42,742 nucleotides of DNA from assembly GCA_964413365.1 (NCBI GenBank), contig CAYPRM010000010.1:1-42742 (forward strand). The letters are read 5' to 3'. Positions 16,757 to 23,818 of the stretch are shown piece by piece; the first letter of the stretch is position 1; each line of letters begins with the position of its first letter. The stretch comes from RGIG4608 sp964413365 (GTDB lineage Bacteria; Bacillota; Clostridia; Oscillospirales; CAG-272). Made by a program: the position numbers and the translations under genes. The notes beneath the pieces are model-generated. The model saw only the letters and a program-made list of their open reading frames with translations. It searched no databases and was not told the origin of the DNA.

Positions 16757-17416
16757 ATGAACGATCTTACAAAACAGTCAAACAACAAATACCTGAAATA
16801 CGCCCTGCTCGCGCTCGTCGCAGCGGCTCTCGTCGGCGTGGGATTTCTGCTCCGAGAGATCGACTTTGATATCCTTTATTTCATTCAGGACAACCTCAGA
16901 AACGGCTTTTTCGATACGGTAGTGCCGCTCTATACCACGCTCGGTGAGTGGGCGATCTGCTGGATCGTTATCGGACTTGTAATGCTCATTTTCAAGAAAA
17001 CGAGAAAATGCGGCTTCTGGACGCTCGTCTCCCTCTTGGCGGTGATGCTCATATGCAATATCGCTATCAAGAACCTCGTCGCAAGACCGCGCCCCTGCTA
17101 CCTCATAGATCCCGAGGTCTGGAACGCGATGAAGCTCGTCGGCGATCCCTCGGAATATTCCTTCCCCTCGGGTCACTCGGTCTCGAGCATGGCGTCCGCA
17201 CTGACCATATATTTCCATCATAAAAAGCTCGGCATCGCCGCTATCGTCGCGGCATTGCTGATGGGACTCTCAAGGCTCTACGTCTTCGTCCACTTTCCCA
17301 CCGATGTCTGGGGCGGCTTCCTCATCGGAGCAGCCATCGCCCTCGCCGTCCGCTTCGCCGAGCTGAAGATCACAGCCTACCGCGAAAAAAGATCCGCATC
17401 CGTAGAGACAGACTAA
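16757..17416 (+). CDS. PAP2-family membrane phosphatase
   Basis: The 219-aa integral membrane protein has the three PAP2 signature motifs: K-x6-RP-like KNLVARPRP (about 105-113), PSGH (137-140), and SR-x5-H-x3-D in SRLYVFVHFPTD (172-183). About six membrane segments are visible. Family members remove phosphate from phosphatidic acid or recycle undecaprenyl pyrophosphate, the cell-wall lipid carrier; the role here is one of these, but which is unknown. The start at 16757 has GGAGG 6 bases upstream, and lies 11 bp after the HAD gene stop, so the two are co-transcribed. A very strong terminator follows. Confidence 0.9.
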   Translation: MNDLTKQSNNKYLKYALLALVAAALVGVGFLLREIDFDILYFIQDNLRNGFFDTVVPLYTTLGEWAICWIVIGLVMLIFKKTRKCGFWTLVSLLAVMLICNIAIKNLVARPRPCYLIDPEVWNAMKLVGDPSEYSFPSGHSVSSMASALTIYFHHKKLGIAAIVAALLMGLSRLYVFVHFPTDVWGGFLIGAAIALAVRFAELKITAYREKRSASVETD

Positions 17417-17432
17417 ATCCTACATAACGCAT

Positions 17433-17476
17433 AAAACACCATCACCCCCACGCAAGCGTGGGGGTGATGGTGTTTT
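17433..17476. terminator. Strong bidirectional terminator
   Basis: A 21-bp perfect stem (AAAACACCATCACCCCCACGC and its complement) with a tiny AA loop lies between the convergent PAP2 and HAD/kinase fusion genes; A/T runs flank both sides. Confidence 0.9.
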
Positions 17477-17504
17477 AGACAGTATTTTAATCATTTGCGG
17501 CTAC

Positions 17505-18611
17505 TCAGAAAAGCAGCTCCTTGATCTTTATGGCGGTGGCGGTACAATCGCCGTTATTATCGACCACGTAGTCGCAGATCTCCTCATTGCGTTTTTCGTC
17601 GTCGATGGAGATTATGCGGTTGACCTTATCCTCATTAGTGGTATTTTTCTCAAGTATTGACGAGAGAAGGTCTCTTTTATTCCTCTTTATATACACGGTC
17701 ACGGCGTCCTTATAATGCGTTTTCAGAGCCATCGCTCCGCAGATATCCATAATAGCGAGCACCTTCTTACCGCTCGCAAGTATTGCGTCGACGTCGCTCT
17801 TTTTCGAGCCAAATCCGTGCTCTGCGTACATTGTGGATTCAAACAGCTCGCCGCTCTCCATCATATCGAAGAATTCCGATTTATCGACATAGCTATACCA
17901 ATCGTCATTCACTCTCGAGGTGGGATCTATGGTAGTATAGCTCTTTAGCTTCTCCAGCTTATCGCACTGCTCGAGCAGGTGCTCTGCGATCCTCGTTTTT
18001 CCTGCACCCGAGGGACCGACGAGGACTGTTATCGAGGGATCCTTACTATCGTCCCTGACTGCGGAATAGCTCGTGCTTATTACCTCAACGAGCTTTAGAA
18101 ATTCATCGTAATTATTGACTGCGAGCATACCCGTCGCGCTCTGGTTCCACGGGCGGCGCATAAGTATGGGATAGGCGGCGTTGGACTTAATAACGTTATG
18201 CATTCCGTCGTCAAAGAGTATATCGACATTGAGCTTATCCTTACGGGTTGCCATATAGATATTCTCAGGGGGGATCTCGGGAAATTCCTTCATTATACGC
18301 TCCGCTCTTATGCTCATAAACTGCGGATAAACGGACGTGCAGATAAAGACCTCCGTCATCTTCGAGAGCTTACGCACGAACTCACGTGCGCCCTCGATCA
18401 CGGGCTGATTTTTGAAAAATTCGGGATCCTGAAAATACTCAAATATAACATCCGCACGTGTACCGAGCTTTCCCCATCTGTCGACCTCATATATCGAGAG
18501 GGGCGGATCGAACTTATACTTCTCGTTCGCAAGCTTTATCGCGTAGGGTACGCACTCAAGGAGAACGTCATCGACGTCGAGTGCAGTCGTCATTCTGAAT
18601 CTTCTGCCCAT
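17505..18611 (-). CDS. Fusion: nucleotidase-like HAD domain plus guanylate-kinase-like domain
   Basis: This 368-aa protein seems to join two enzymes of nucleotide metabolism. Residues ~8-155 look like the 5'(3')-deoxyribonucleotidase (NT5C) type of HAD phosphatase: nucleophile motif LDVDDVLLE (Asp12, Asp14), FICTSVYPQ, and the acidic motif NVDILFDDG. Residues ~193-368 look like guanylate kinase: Walker A GPSGAGKT (199-206), SYTTIDPTSRVNDDWYSYV in the place of the GMP-binding SYTTRxPRxGE...DYHFV, and a central SGELFESTMYAEHGFGSK resembling the kinase's GEFLExAxVxGNxYGT. The two arginines that normally grip GMP phosphate are not both conserved, so substrate specificity may differ. ATG 18611 is chosen because AGGCAGG precedes it; the frame open to 18671 overlaps the upstream terminator. 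Confidence 0.75.
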   Translation of the reverse strand: MGRRFRMTTALDVDDVLLECVPYAIKLANEKYKFDPPLSIYEVDRWGKLGTRADVIFEYFQDPEFFKNQPVIEGAREFVRKLSKMTEVFICTSVYPQFMSIRAERIMKEFPEIPPENIYMATRKDKLNVDILFDDGMHNVIKSNAAYPILMRRPWNQSATGMLAVNNYDEFLKLVEVISTSYSAVRDDSKDPSITVLVGPSGAGKTRIAEHLLEQCDKLEKLKSYTTIDPTSRVNDDWYSYVDKSEFFDMMESGELFESTMYAEHGFGSKKSDVDAILASGKKVLAIMDICGAMALKTHYKDAVTVYIKRNKRDLLSSILEKNTTNEDKVNRIISIDDEKRNEEICDYVVDNNGDCTATAIKIKELLF

Positions 18612-18654
18612 ATTTTTTACCTGCCTTTCATTCCTTGACCTTATTTTATCACAC

Positions 18655-18684
18655 AAAACGGGAAAATACAAGTATATTTTCCCG
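18655..18684 (-). terminator. Terminator of the ywaF-like pair
   Basis: On the minus strand a 10-bp stem CGGGAAAATA/TATTTTCCCG with a 6-base loop is followed by TTTT, 23 bp after the stop at 18707. Confidence 0.65.
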
Positions 18685-18706
18685 CTTTAGTCATAAATAT
18701 TCAAAA

Positions 18707-19477
18707 TTATTGCTCAGCCGCTCCGCGGAGCTTGACATTGAGTCTGTCGATCGCCCTGTACAGAAGATACGAGAGCGCGAAAAATCCTATATGAAGTGCG
18801 AAAAGGATAACGACGTATGCTATCTGCACGGGGACGTATCCTATGGACTCCTTCAGAGAGATAAGGAGGTCGTTGATAGGTCCGACGTTGCATTTGTAGA
18901 AATTGGAATAGTTCTCCTTAAGTATCTGTGCCATCGACGAGGCGAGGATCGCGTATATCGTGCCGTAGCGTATGACGGACTTGGTATAGCTCTTTCCCTC
19001 CTCAATATTATTAAGTCTGAGAACGACTATAAGTATGAATGCAAATATCACCGCGTTGTGGAAGAACACGGTATGAAAATCGAAATAGTCATCGAAGAAA
19101 TCCCGTATATTGCCAGGGCTATATATGAGATTGGGGTACACGGTCATAAAGAGCATGAGCGAGGTGCACATGGAGCACGCAATAGTCCTGACCTTGTCGC
19201 AATACTTACCCGTATAGAACGCCATCGCAGGCAGGAGCGAGATAAAGAGCGAGCAAACATGGAGCGGGATGTGGTAGAGGTTATAGCCCTGCTTGAAGGA
19301 GAGCACCTGCTTGCCGACCTCGCTGAGAAACAGAAGGACTGCGACCACCTTAAAGGGTATCGACCTGATCCTCCACGGCTTATTGCCTATGAATTTGTTG
19401 AGTATTAATGCTATGACGATCATCACCGCGACCGTCGGTACAAGTGTGATAAAATGCTCGTATGTCCAAAGCTGCAT
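18707..19477 (-). CDS. YwaF/TMEM164-family membrane protein, paralogue 2
   Basis: This 256-aa integral membrane protein has about six or seven hydrophobic segments and the HIPLHVCSLF motif (His and Cys in a membrane segment) that characterises the TIGR02206/YwaF family. The distantly related human TMEM164 is an acyltransferase; bacterial function is not established. It is a tandem duplicate of the next gene upstream (19509-20279), with the same length and nearly identical ends but a more diverged middle. The in-frame extension to 19582 would run into that gene; ATG 19477 with GGAGGTATAAT is the same start context as the paralogue. It is co-transcribed with the paralogue, 31 bp downstream of its stop. 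Confidence 0.8.
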   Translation of the reverse strand: MQLWTYEHFITLVPTVAVMIVIALILNKFIGNKPWRIRSIPFKVVAVLLFLSEVGKQVLSFKQGYNLYHIPLHVCSLFISLLPAMAFYTGKYCDKVRTIACSMCTSLMLFMTVYPNLIYSPGNIRDFFDDYFDFHTVFFHNAVIFAFILIVVLRLNNIEEGKSYTKSVIRYGTIYAILASSMAQILKENYSNFYKCNVGPINDLLISLKESIGYVPVQIAYVVILFALHIGFFALSYLLYRAIDRLNVKLRGAAEQ

Positions 19478-19488
19478 ATTATACCTCC
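19339..19488. repeat. 150-bp block identical to 20141-20290
   Basis: The 5' ends of the two ywaF-like genes, including GGAGG, are identical over this stretch, with one mismatch and about 22 further identical bases beyond it. The rest of the genes is clearly diverged. Confidence 0.9.
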
Positions 19489-19508
19489 AAATGTATGGTT
19501 TGTATTCT

Positions 19509-20279
19509 TCAATCGTCCGCCGATCCACGGAGCTTGATGTTAAGTCTGTCGATCGCCCTGTACAGAAGATACGAGAGCACAAAAAATCCTATATGAAGTG
19601 CGCCTATGATAAGGATATACACTATCTGCACGGGAACGTAGCCAAATGATTCGGCAAGGGAGACGAAAAGATTTTTGACGGGCTTGATGCTGCACTCGTA
19701 GAAATTTGAAAAATTCGTTTTGAGTATCTGCGACATCGCCGCCGCTATCACTGCGTATATTACCCCGTAGCGTATGACGGGCTTCATATAGCTCTTGCCA
19801 TCCTCAAAATTATCGAGCCTGAGCACCACTATAAGTATGAACGCAAATATCACCGCGCTATGGAAAAATACAGTGTGGAACGCGAAATAGTCCGTAAAGA
19901 ACTTATTTATGCTCCCCTTTCCGTAGACCAAATTGGGATATATCGCCATAAAGAGTACAAGAGTCGTGCACATCGTGCTCGTTACCGCTCTGACTCTGTT
20001 GCGGTATTTACCCGTGTAAAACGCCATCGCAGGCAGGAGCGAGATAAACACCGAGCAGACGTGGAACGGCAGATGCTTGAGCCGATATCCCTGCTGAATA
20101 GAGAGGATCTGCTTTACGACCTCGCTGAGAAACAGAAGAACTGCGACCACCTTAAAGGGTATCGACCTGATCCTCCACGGCTTATTGCCTATGAATTTGT
20201 TGAGTATTAATGCTATGACGATCATCACCGCGACCGTCGGTACAAGTGTGATAAAATGCTCGTATGTCCAAAGCTGCAT
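19509..20279 (-). CDS. YwaF/TMEM164-family membrane protein, paralogue 1
   Basis: 256 aa, the same family as its downstream neighbour, with membrane segments throughout and the HLPFHVCSVF motif. The first ~45 codons and the ribosome binding site are identical at the DNA level to those of paralogue 2 (150 bp, 20141-20290 against 19339-19488), while residues between have many substitutions. It is the first gene of the pair and sits behind a consensus promoter. Function is unknown; inference from the eukaryotic homologue would be lipid acyl chemistry in the membrane. Confidence 0.8.
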   Translation of the reverse strand: MQLWTYEHFITLVPTVAVMIVIALILNKFIGNKPWRIRSIPFKVVAVLLFLSEVVKQILSIQQGYRLKHLPFHVCSVFISLLPAMAFYTGKYRNRVRAVTSTMCTTLVLFMAIYPNLVYGKGSINKFFTDYFAFHTVFFHSAVIFAFILIVVLRLDNFEDGKSYMKPVIRYGVIYAVIAAAMSQILKTNFSNFYECSIKPVKNLFVSLAESFGYVPVQIVYILIIGALHIGFFVLSYLLYRAIDRLNIKLRGSADD

Positions 20280-20309
20280 ATTATACCTCCTCCGGTAGTC
20301 CTTATGTGA

Positions 20310-20337
20310 ATTATATCACTTTTTGACGATTTGTCAA
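20310..20337 (-). promoter_or_regulatory. Consensus promoter of the ywaF-like pair
   Basis: Minus strand: TTGACA (20332-20337), a 16-bp spacer and TATAAT (20310-20315), about 30 bp before the start at 20279. Confidence 0.85.
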
Positions 20338-20355
20338 TAATTTTTATCTTCAAAA

Positions 20356-20390
20356 GCAAAAAAATCTCACGCCGCAAATGGGCATGAGAT
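20356..20390 (-). terminator. Terminator of the 79-aa protein gene
   Basis: Minus strand: stem ATCTCATGCC/GGCGTGAGAT (one G-T pair) followed by a run of T, just after the stop at 20401. Confidence 0.85.
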
Positions 20391-20400
20391 CTTTATATCG

Positions 20401-20640
20401 TTAAGGATCTATCCTTCCTATGATCTTTTCTTCACTGTAATTGTAAACAAAGGTCGGACATTCGCCGCCCATCTGTATTGTGTAGAGCACCGTTCCATCC
20501 TCGCCGACGCGCGCCTCGTGAATGAACCCGAACCGCACCTCGCCGCGGTGACGGAATCGCACAAAATCGCGGAGCTTATACTTCGCCTGCTCGGGATAGC
20601 CGCCCTTCCCCGACCTTTTCTTAAATAAATTGAATAACAT
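20401..20640 (-). CDS. Small unknown protein (79 aa)
   Basis: I do not recognise the family. After a basic N-terminus (KKRSGKGG) the sequence alternates hydrophobic and polar residues (KLRDFVRFRHRGEVRFGFIHEARV, then YTIQMGGE...FVYNYSEEKIIGRI), which suggests a small beta-barrel of SH3/KOW type. No signal peptide or membrane segment is seen, so it is probably cytoplasmic. It has its own promoter, a strong GGAGGGG/AGAGG ribosome binding region just before ATG 20640 and its own terminator, so it is a genuine single-gene unit rather than a chance reading frame. Confidence 0.75.
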   Translation of the reverse strand: MLFNLFKKRSGKGGYPEQAKYKLRDFVRFRHRGEVRFGFIHEARVGEDGTVLYTIQMGGECPTFVYNYSEEKIIGRIDP

Positions 20641-20663
20641 ACCTCTCTCCCCTCCTTAGTGAT

Positions 20664-20692
20664 ATTTTAACATATTTTTGGGGTGTTGTCAA
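20664..20692 (-). promoter_or_regulatory. Promoter of the 79-aa protein gene
   Basis: Minus strand: TTGACA (20687-20692), 17-bp spacer, TAAAAT (20664-20669). Confidence 0.85.
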
Positions 20693-20706
20693 TATCCATC
20701 AGGGCG

Positions 20707-20777
20707 AAGGACCGTATCCGATCCGCCAAAGGGGGTATGTGATCAATCCCCCTTGGGCGGATTACATACCAATCCTT
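20707..20777. repeat. 71-bp imperfect palindrome
   Basis: The inner arms ATCCGCCAAAGGGGG (20721-20735) and its near-complement (20748-20762) pair over 15 bp with one mismatch around a 12-base loop containing TGATCA. The outer bases GTAT/ATAC and AAGGA/TCCTT extend the pairing. It lies between the ssrA terminator and the 79-aa gene promoter and has no T run, so it is not a typical terminator. It looks like a REP- or MITE-like element. Confidence 0.6.
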
Positions 20778-20787
20778 CGGATTGGAT

Positions 20788-20821
20788 AAAAAATCACCAA
20801 GCTTTCGCTTGGTGATTTTTT
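20788..20821 (-). terminator. Terminator of ssrA
   Basis: Minus strand: perfect stem ATCACCAAGC/GCTTGGTGAT with a GAAA tetraloop, followed by TTTTTT, starting at the last base of the tmRNA. Confidence 0.92.
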
Positions 20822-21214
20822 GGTGGACCCGAGGAGAATCGAACTCCTGTCCGAAAACCCCTTAGCACGACCTTCTCCGTGGGCAGTCAGCTTTGATATT
20901 TTCCCACCCATCACCGAAAACTGACGAGCAACGATGGATCAGGTAGCACTTTTGTGCTTGATCGGCTCAAGTGCGAACGACCGATGCAAGTTCACCGCTA
21001 AGATGACGCTCAGTCCGCAGTCGCGGTACTCTGCGGAGGAACGGGTAACCCGCAGGTTACGGCACTGCCATTGAAGCTCCCGAGGGAGCGTCAATTAGGC
21101 AGCCATTGCAACAGTATTGTTGTCGTTTATTTTTTAATTTGAGCAGTTATCGGGATTACTCAGCCCGCCACGCTTATCGTACCTCAAAATCCCCGTCGAA
21201 ACCATTACGGGCCC
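20821..21214 (-). ncRNA. ssrA: tmRNA (ssrA)
   Basis: This 394-nt transfer-messenger RNA rescues stalled ribosomes together with SmpB, encoded 1.6 kb upstream on the same strand. The 5' end GGGCCCG pairs with CGGGTCC before an encoded ACCA; the third pair is G-U, the alanine identity element. The typical 5' segment TAATGGTTTCGACGGGG and the T-arm GGACAGGAGTTCGATTCTCC are present. The tag frame lies at 21095-21127, and the middle holds pseudoknot-like stems. It has its own promoter and terminator, and its 5' end is probably made by RNase P. Confidence 0.96.
21095..21127 (-). other. ssrA: tmRNA tag-peptide reading frame
   Basis: The frame encodes NDNNTVAMAA followed by TAA; with the alanine carried by tmRNA the tag would be A-NDNNTVAMAA. 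The exact resume codon is inferred from the frame that ends in Ala-Ala-stop. The last three residues are MAA rather than the common LAA. Confidence 0.8.
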
Positions 21215-21227
21215 ATTGGTACAATAT

Positions 21228-21256
21228 ATTATACACTATTTTTGCAAAATAATCAA
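21228..21256 (-). promoter_or_regulatory. ssrA promoter
   Basis: Minus strand: TTGATT (21251-21256), 17-bp spacer, TATAAT (21228-21233), 13 bp before the mature 5' end. Confidence 0.8.
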
Positions 21257-21281
21257 TAGATTTTTCACAAAAATAGTGTAT
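21231..21281. repeat. 14-bp inverted repeat enclosing the ssrA promoter
   Basis: ATACACTATTTTTG (21231-21244) and its exact complement (21268-21281) flank the -35 box, and one arm overlaps the -10 box. One end lies 7 bp from the stop of the DUF1846 gene. It could be an operator or a weak terminator of that gene. Confidence 0.6.
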
Positions 21282-21287
21282 ATCATA

Positions 21288-22784
21288 TCAATCTATAAAT
21301 ATTTCCCTTATCTGATACTGAGGCTCGCTCGTTACGTTCATTCCGAGCTTCTTGAGCACCTCTATATCCGATGCGGAGAGCATGACCGTCGAATGGATAT
21401 CACAGCCTGCGAGCCTCGGGAGCTGCTTTAGCGCGTGCGCCGCGGTAGCCGAGGTGTGGGCGGAGATTGAGAGTGCTATAAGTATCTCATTGACGTTCAG
21501 TCTTGTATATGTTCTCGAGAGGTATTGGCATTTCAGCCTCTGCACAGGCTCGATGACCTCGGGCGCGAGCAGGTGTATCTCGTCGGGAATTCCCGTTATC
21601 GCCTTAAGTGCATTCAGCAGCATTGCCGACACGGATTCGAGCAGGTCGCCCGATCTTCCCGTGATTATTCTGCCGTCGGGAAGCTCCATCGCGCTCGCAG
21701 GCACGCCGCAGTGCGCACTCTTCTGCTCCGCCGCCGAGACTACTGCACGGTAATCCTTGGTAATTCCTGCCTCCTGCATCAGAAGCTCTATCTTTCCGAC
21801 AGCGTTCCTATTCTTCTCGGTATCGTCCTCCCTGCAGGCGCAGAGTGCGTCGAAATAGCGTCTTGCGATCTCCTCGCAGGCGGCTCTGCGCACGGCGGCG
21901 TCGTCGATGATGCAATTTCCTGCCATATTGACGCCCATATCCGTCGGAGAGCCGTATGGGGACTTGCCGTCATATATTCCCTTGAATATAGCGTCGAGCA
22001 CGGGGAAGATCTCCACGTCCCTATTATAATTCACCGCGGTAATGCCGTATTTTTCAAGGTGATAGGGATCTATCATATTCACGTCATTAAGATCCGCCGT
22101 CGCCGCCTCATACGCAAGGTTGACGGGGTGGCGCAGGGGCATATTCCAGATCGGGAAGGTCTCGAATTTCGCATAGCCTGCCTTTATCCCTCGTTTATTA
22201 TCATTATAGAGCTGTGAGAGGCAGACAGCCATCTTTCCGCTACCGGGACCGGGGCCTGTAACGATTATAAGCTCCCTTTGCGTTTCGATATACTCGTTGC
22301 GTCCGTAGCCCTCATCGCTGACTATGCGCTGAAGGTTCGAGGGGTATCCCGGTATACTGTAATGGTGATATATCTTGACGTTCCTCTCCCTGAGCCTACG
22401 CTCAAACTTCTCGACTGCGGGGTGCGCGGACTCAAATCGCGTGAGCACGACGCTACCGACGAGCAGACCGACGTTACGGAAGGCGTCGATGAGCCTTAGC
22501 ACGTCAAGATCATAGGTTATTCCGAGATCTCCGCGGATCTTGCTCTTCTCGATATCGTCCGTATTGACCGCTATCACTATCTCCGCTCTGTCCTTGAGCC
22601 GCAGGAGCATCCTGAGCTTGGAGTCGGGCATAAATCCCGGGAGGACGCGGCTTGCGTGGTAGTCGTCAAAGAGCTTTCCGCCAAATTCAAGGTAGAGCTT
22701 GCCGCCGAATTTTGCTATCCTGTCGCCTATATACTTTGACTGCAGGTCTATATATTTTTGATTGTCGAAGCTTATGCCATTCAT
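21288..22784 (-). CDS. DUF1846 (UPF0371) family protein
   Basis: The 498-aa protein matches the DUF1846 family in length and in typical segments (near the N-terminus SFDNQKYIDLQSKYIGDRI, later RPVNLAYEAATADLNDVNMID-like HPVNLAYEAATADLNDVN, and SPTDMGVNMAG). A glycine-rich loop VTGPGPGSGKMA (about 175-186) looks like a nucleotide-binding P-loop. Structures exist for family members but no biochemical function is established. ATG 22784 is chosen because GGAG (the end of the smpB gene) lies about 6 bases before it; the longer frame to 22859 overlaps smpB. The start lies one base after the smpB stop, so the two are translationally coupled, and ssrA follows 74 bp downstream. Confidence 0.88.
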   Translation of the reverse strand: MNGISFDNQKYIDLQSKYIGDRIAKFGGKLYLEFGGKLFDDYHASRVLPGFMPDSKLRMLLRLKDRAEIVIAVNTDDIEKSKIRGDLGITYDLDVLRLIDAFRNVGLLVGSVVLTRFESAHPAVEKFERRLRERNVKIYHHYSIPGYPSNLQRIVSDEGYGRNEYIETQRELIIVTGPGPGSGKMAVCLSQLYNDNKRGIKAGYAKFETFPIWNMPLRHPVNLAYEAATADLNDVNMIDPYHLEKYGITAVNYNRDVEIFPVLDAIFKGIYDGKSPYGSPTDMGVNMAGNCIIDDAAVRRAACEEIARRYFDALCACREDDTEKNRNAVGKIELLMQEAGITKDYRAVVSAAEQKSAHCGVPASAMELPDGRIITGRSGDLLESVSAMLLNALKAITGIPDEIHLLAPEVIEPVQRLKCQYLSRTYTRLNVNEILIALSISAHTSATAAHALKQLPRLAGCDIHSTVMLSASDIEVLKKLGMNVTSEPQYQIREIFID

Positions 22785-22785
22785 A

Positions 22786-23262
22786 TCATACTCCGTCTTT
22801 TCCTGCCTTAAACGCACGCTCAATATCGCGCGTTGCGGCGTTTCTTGCCATATCATCACGCTTATCGTAAAGTTTCTTTCCTCGGCAGAGACCTATCTCC
22901 ACCTTCACACGCGATCCCGACAGATATACCTGAAGGGGTACGAGCGTATAGCCCTTCTGTGCCGTAAGCCCAAAGAGCTTGAGTATCTCCCTCTTATGCA
23001 TCAGGAGACGCCTCTTGCGCAGGGGATCCTTATTATAGACATTTCCCTGCTCGTAGGGGCTGACGTGCATTCCGAGAACGAAGATCTCCCCGTCCCTTAT
23101 CTCACAGTAAGCCTCCTTTATATTTACCCTTCCTGCGCGGATGCTCTTGACCTCCGTGCCAAAAAGCTCGATGCCTGCCTCATATCGCTCCTCGACAAAA
23201 TAATCGTGGTGTGCCTTCTTATTCTGAGCAATGAGCTTTACAGAATTCTTCTTATCTGCCAT
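22786..23262 (-). CDS. smpB: SsrA-binding protein SmpB
   Basis: The 158-aa protein binds the tRNA-like domain of tmRNA and delivers it to stalled ribosomes. The sequence KLIAQNKKAHHDYFVEE, the segment GTEVKSIRAGRVNIKEAY, the central HVSPYEQGN and the basic tail KRDDMARNAATRDIERAFK are typical of SmpB. ATG 23262 is preferred over 23277 because GAGGTG lies 9 bases before it. It begins 11 bp after the GNAT gene stop and ends one base before the DUF1846 start. Confidence 0.97.
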   Translation of the reverse strand: MADKKNSVKLIAQNKKAHHDYFVEERYEAGIELFGTEVKSIRAGRVNIKEAYCEIRDGEIFVLGMHVSPYEQGNVYNKDPLRKRRLLMHKREILKLFGLTAQKGYTLVPLQVYLSGSRVKVEIGLCRGKKLYDKRDDMARNAATRDIERAFKAGKDGV

Positions 23263-23273
23263 AGTAAAGCACC

Positions 23274-23777
23274 TCAAACCGTCCGCTCATAGGCGACACG
23301 CACCTGACCGTCGAGCAGATGGATCGTTCCGCGGCGCTCAAAGCCGTTCCTCTCGAGCATTCGTCTCATCGGAAGATTGCCCTCGTGGGTATCGACTCTG
23401 ACGCTGACATAGCCCTGTGCCGACGCAAGCTCGCAAATGTACTCAACTATGCCGCCCGTAAGCTCACCGCCTCTGTGCGAGGGGGCGACCGCGAGCCTGT
23501 GGAGTGCCACATATCTGCCCTCCGTGCTCCACGAGCCGCAATATATCCTCTTATAGGTCGGCTCTCCGTCAAGCATGAGCGCAAAGGTCGCCACGACCTC
23601 CCCGTCCACCTCGACGACAAATCCGCGATGCTGTACGATATCGTCCTTTACGATATCGCGTGTGGGATAGCCGTACTGCCACTGATCTATCCCGAGCCTG
23701 CCGATGCTCTCGCGCGCCTGCGAGATTATCTGCATTATTGCATCAATATCCTTTTTTTCTGCATATCTGATAGTCAT
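23274..23777 (-). CDS. GNAT-family N-acetyltransferase
   Basis: The 167-aa protein has the GNAT fold pattern: N-terminal IRYAEKKDIDAIMQI, a central beta strand GFVVEVDGEVVATFAL, the acetyl-CoA-binding motif A LHRLAVAPSHRGGELTGG (about 93-110), and NLPMRRMLERNGFERRG in motif B. It would transfer an acetyl group from acetyl-CoA to an amine; the substrate is unknown. ATG 23777 is used because GGAG precedes it; an upstream in-frame start at 23789 lacks a site. It lies 41 bp after the lipoprotein gene and 11 bp before smpB, so it probably shares their transcript. Confidence 0.85.
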   Translation of the reverse strand: MTIRYAEKKDIDAIMQIISQARESIGRLGIDQWQYGYPTRDIVKDDIVQHRGFVVEVDGEVVATFALMLDGEPTYKRIYCGSWSTEGRYVALHRLAVAPSHRGGELTGGIVEYICELASAQGYVSVRVDTHEGNLPMRRMLERNGFERRGTIHLLDGQVRVAYERTV

Positions 23778-23818
23778 AAATAACTCCAATCGGTATTATT
23801 TTTACTTTATCCTCTTAT

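Noticed and set aside
20707..20777. CRISPR repeat
   Set aside because: Only one palindrome is present, with no regularly spaced copies and no cas genes.
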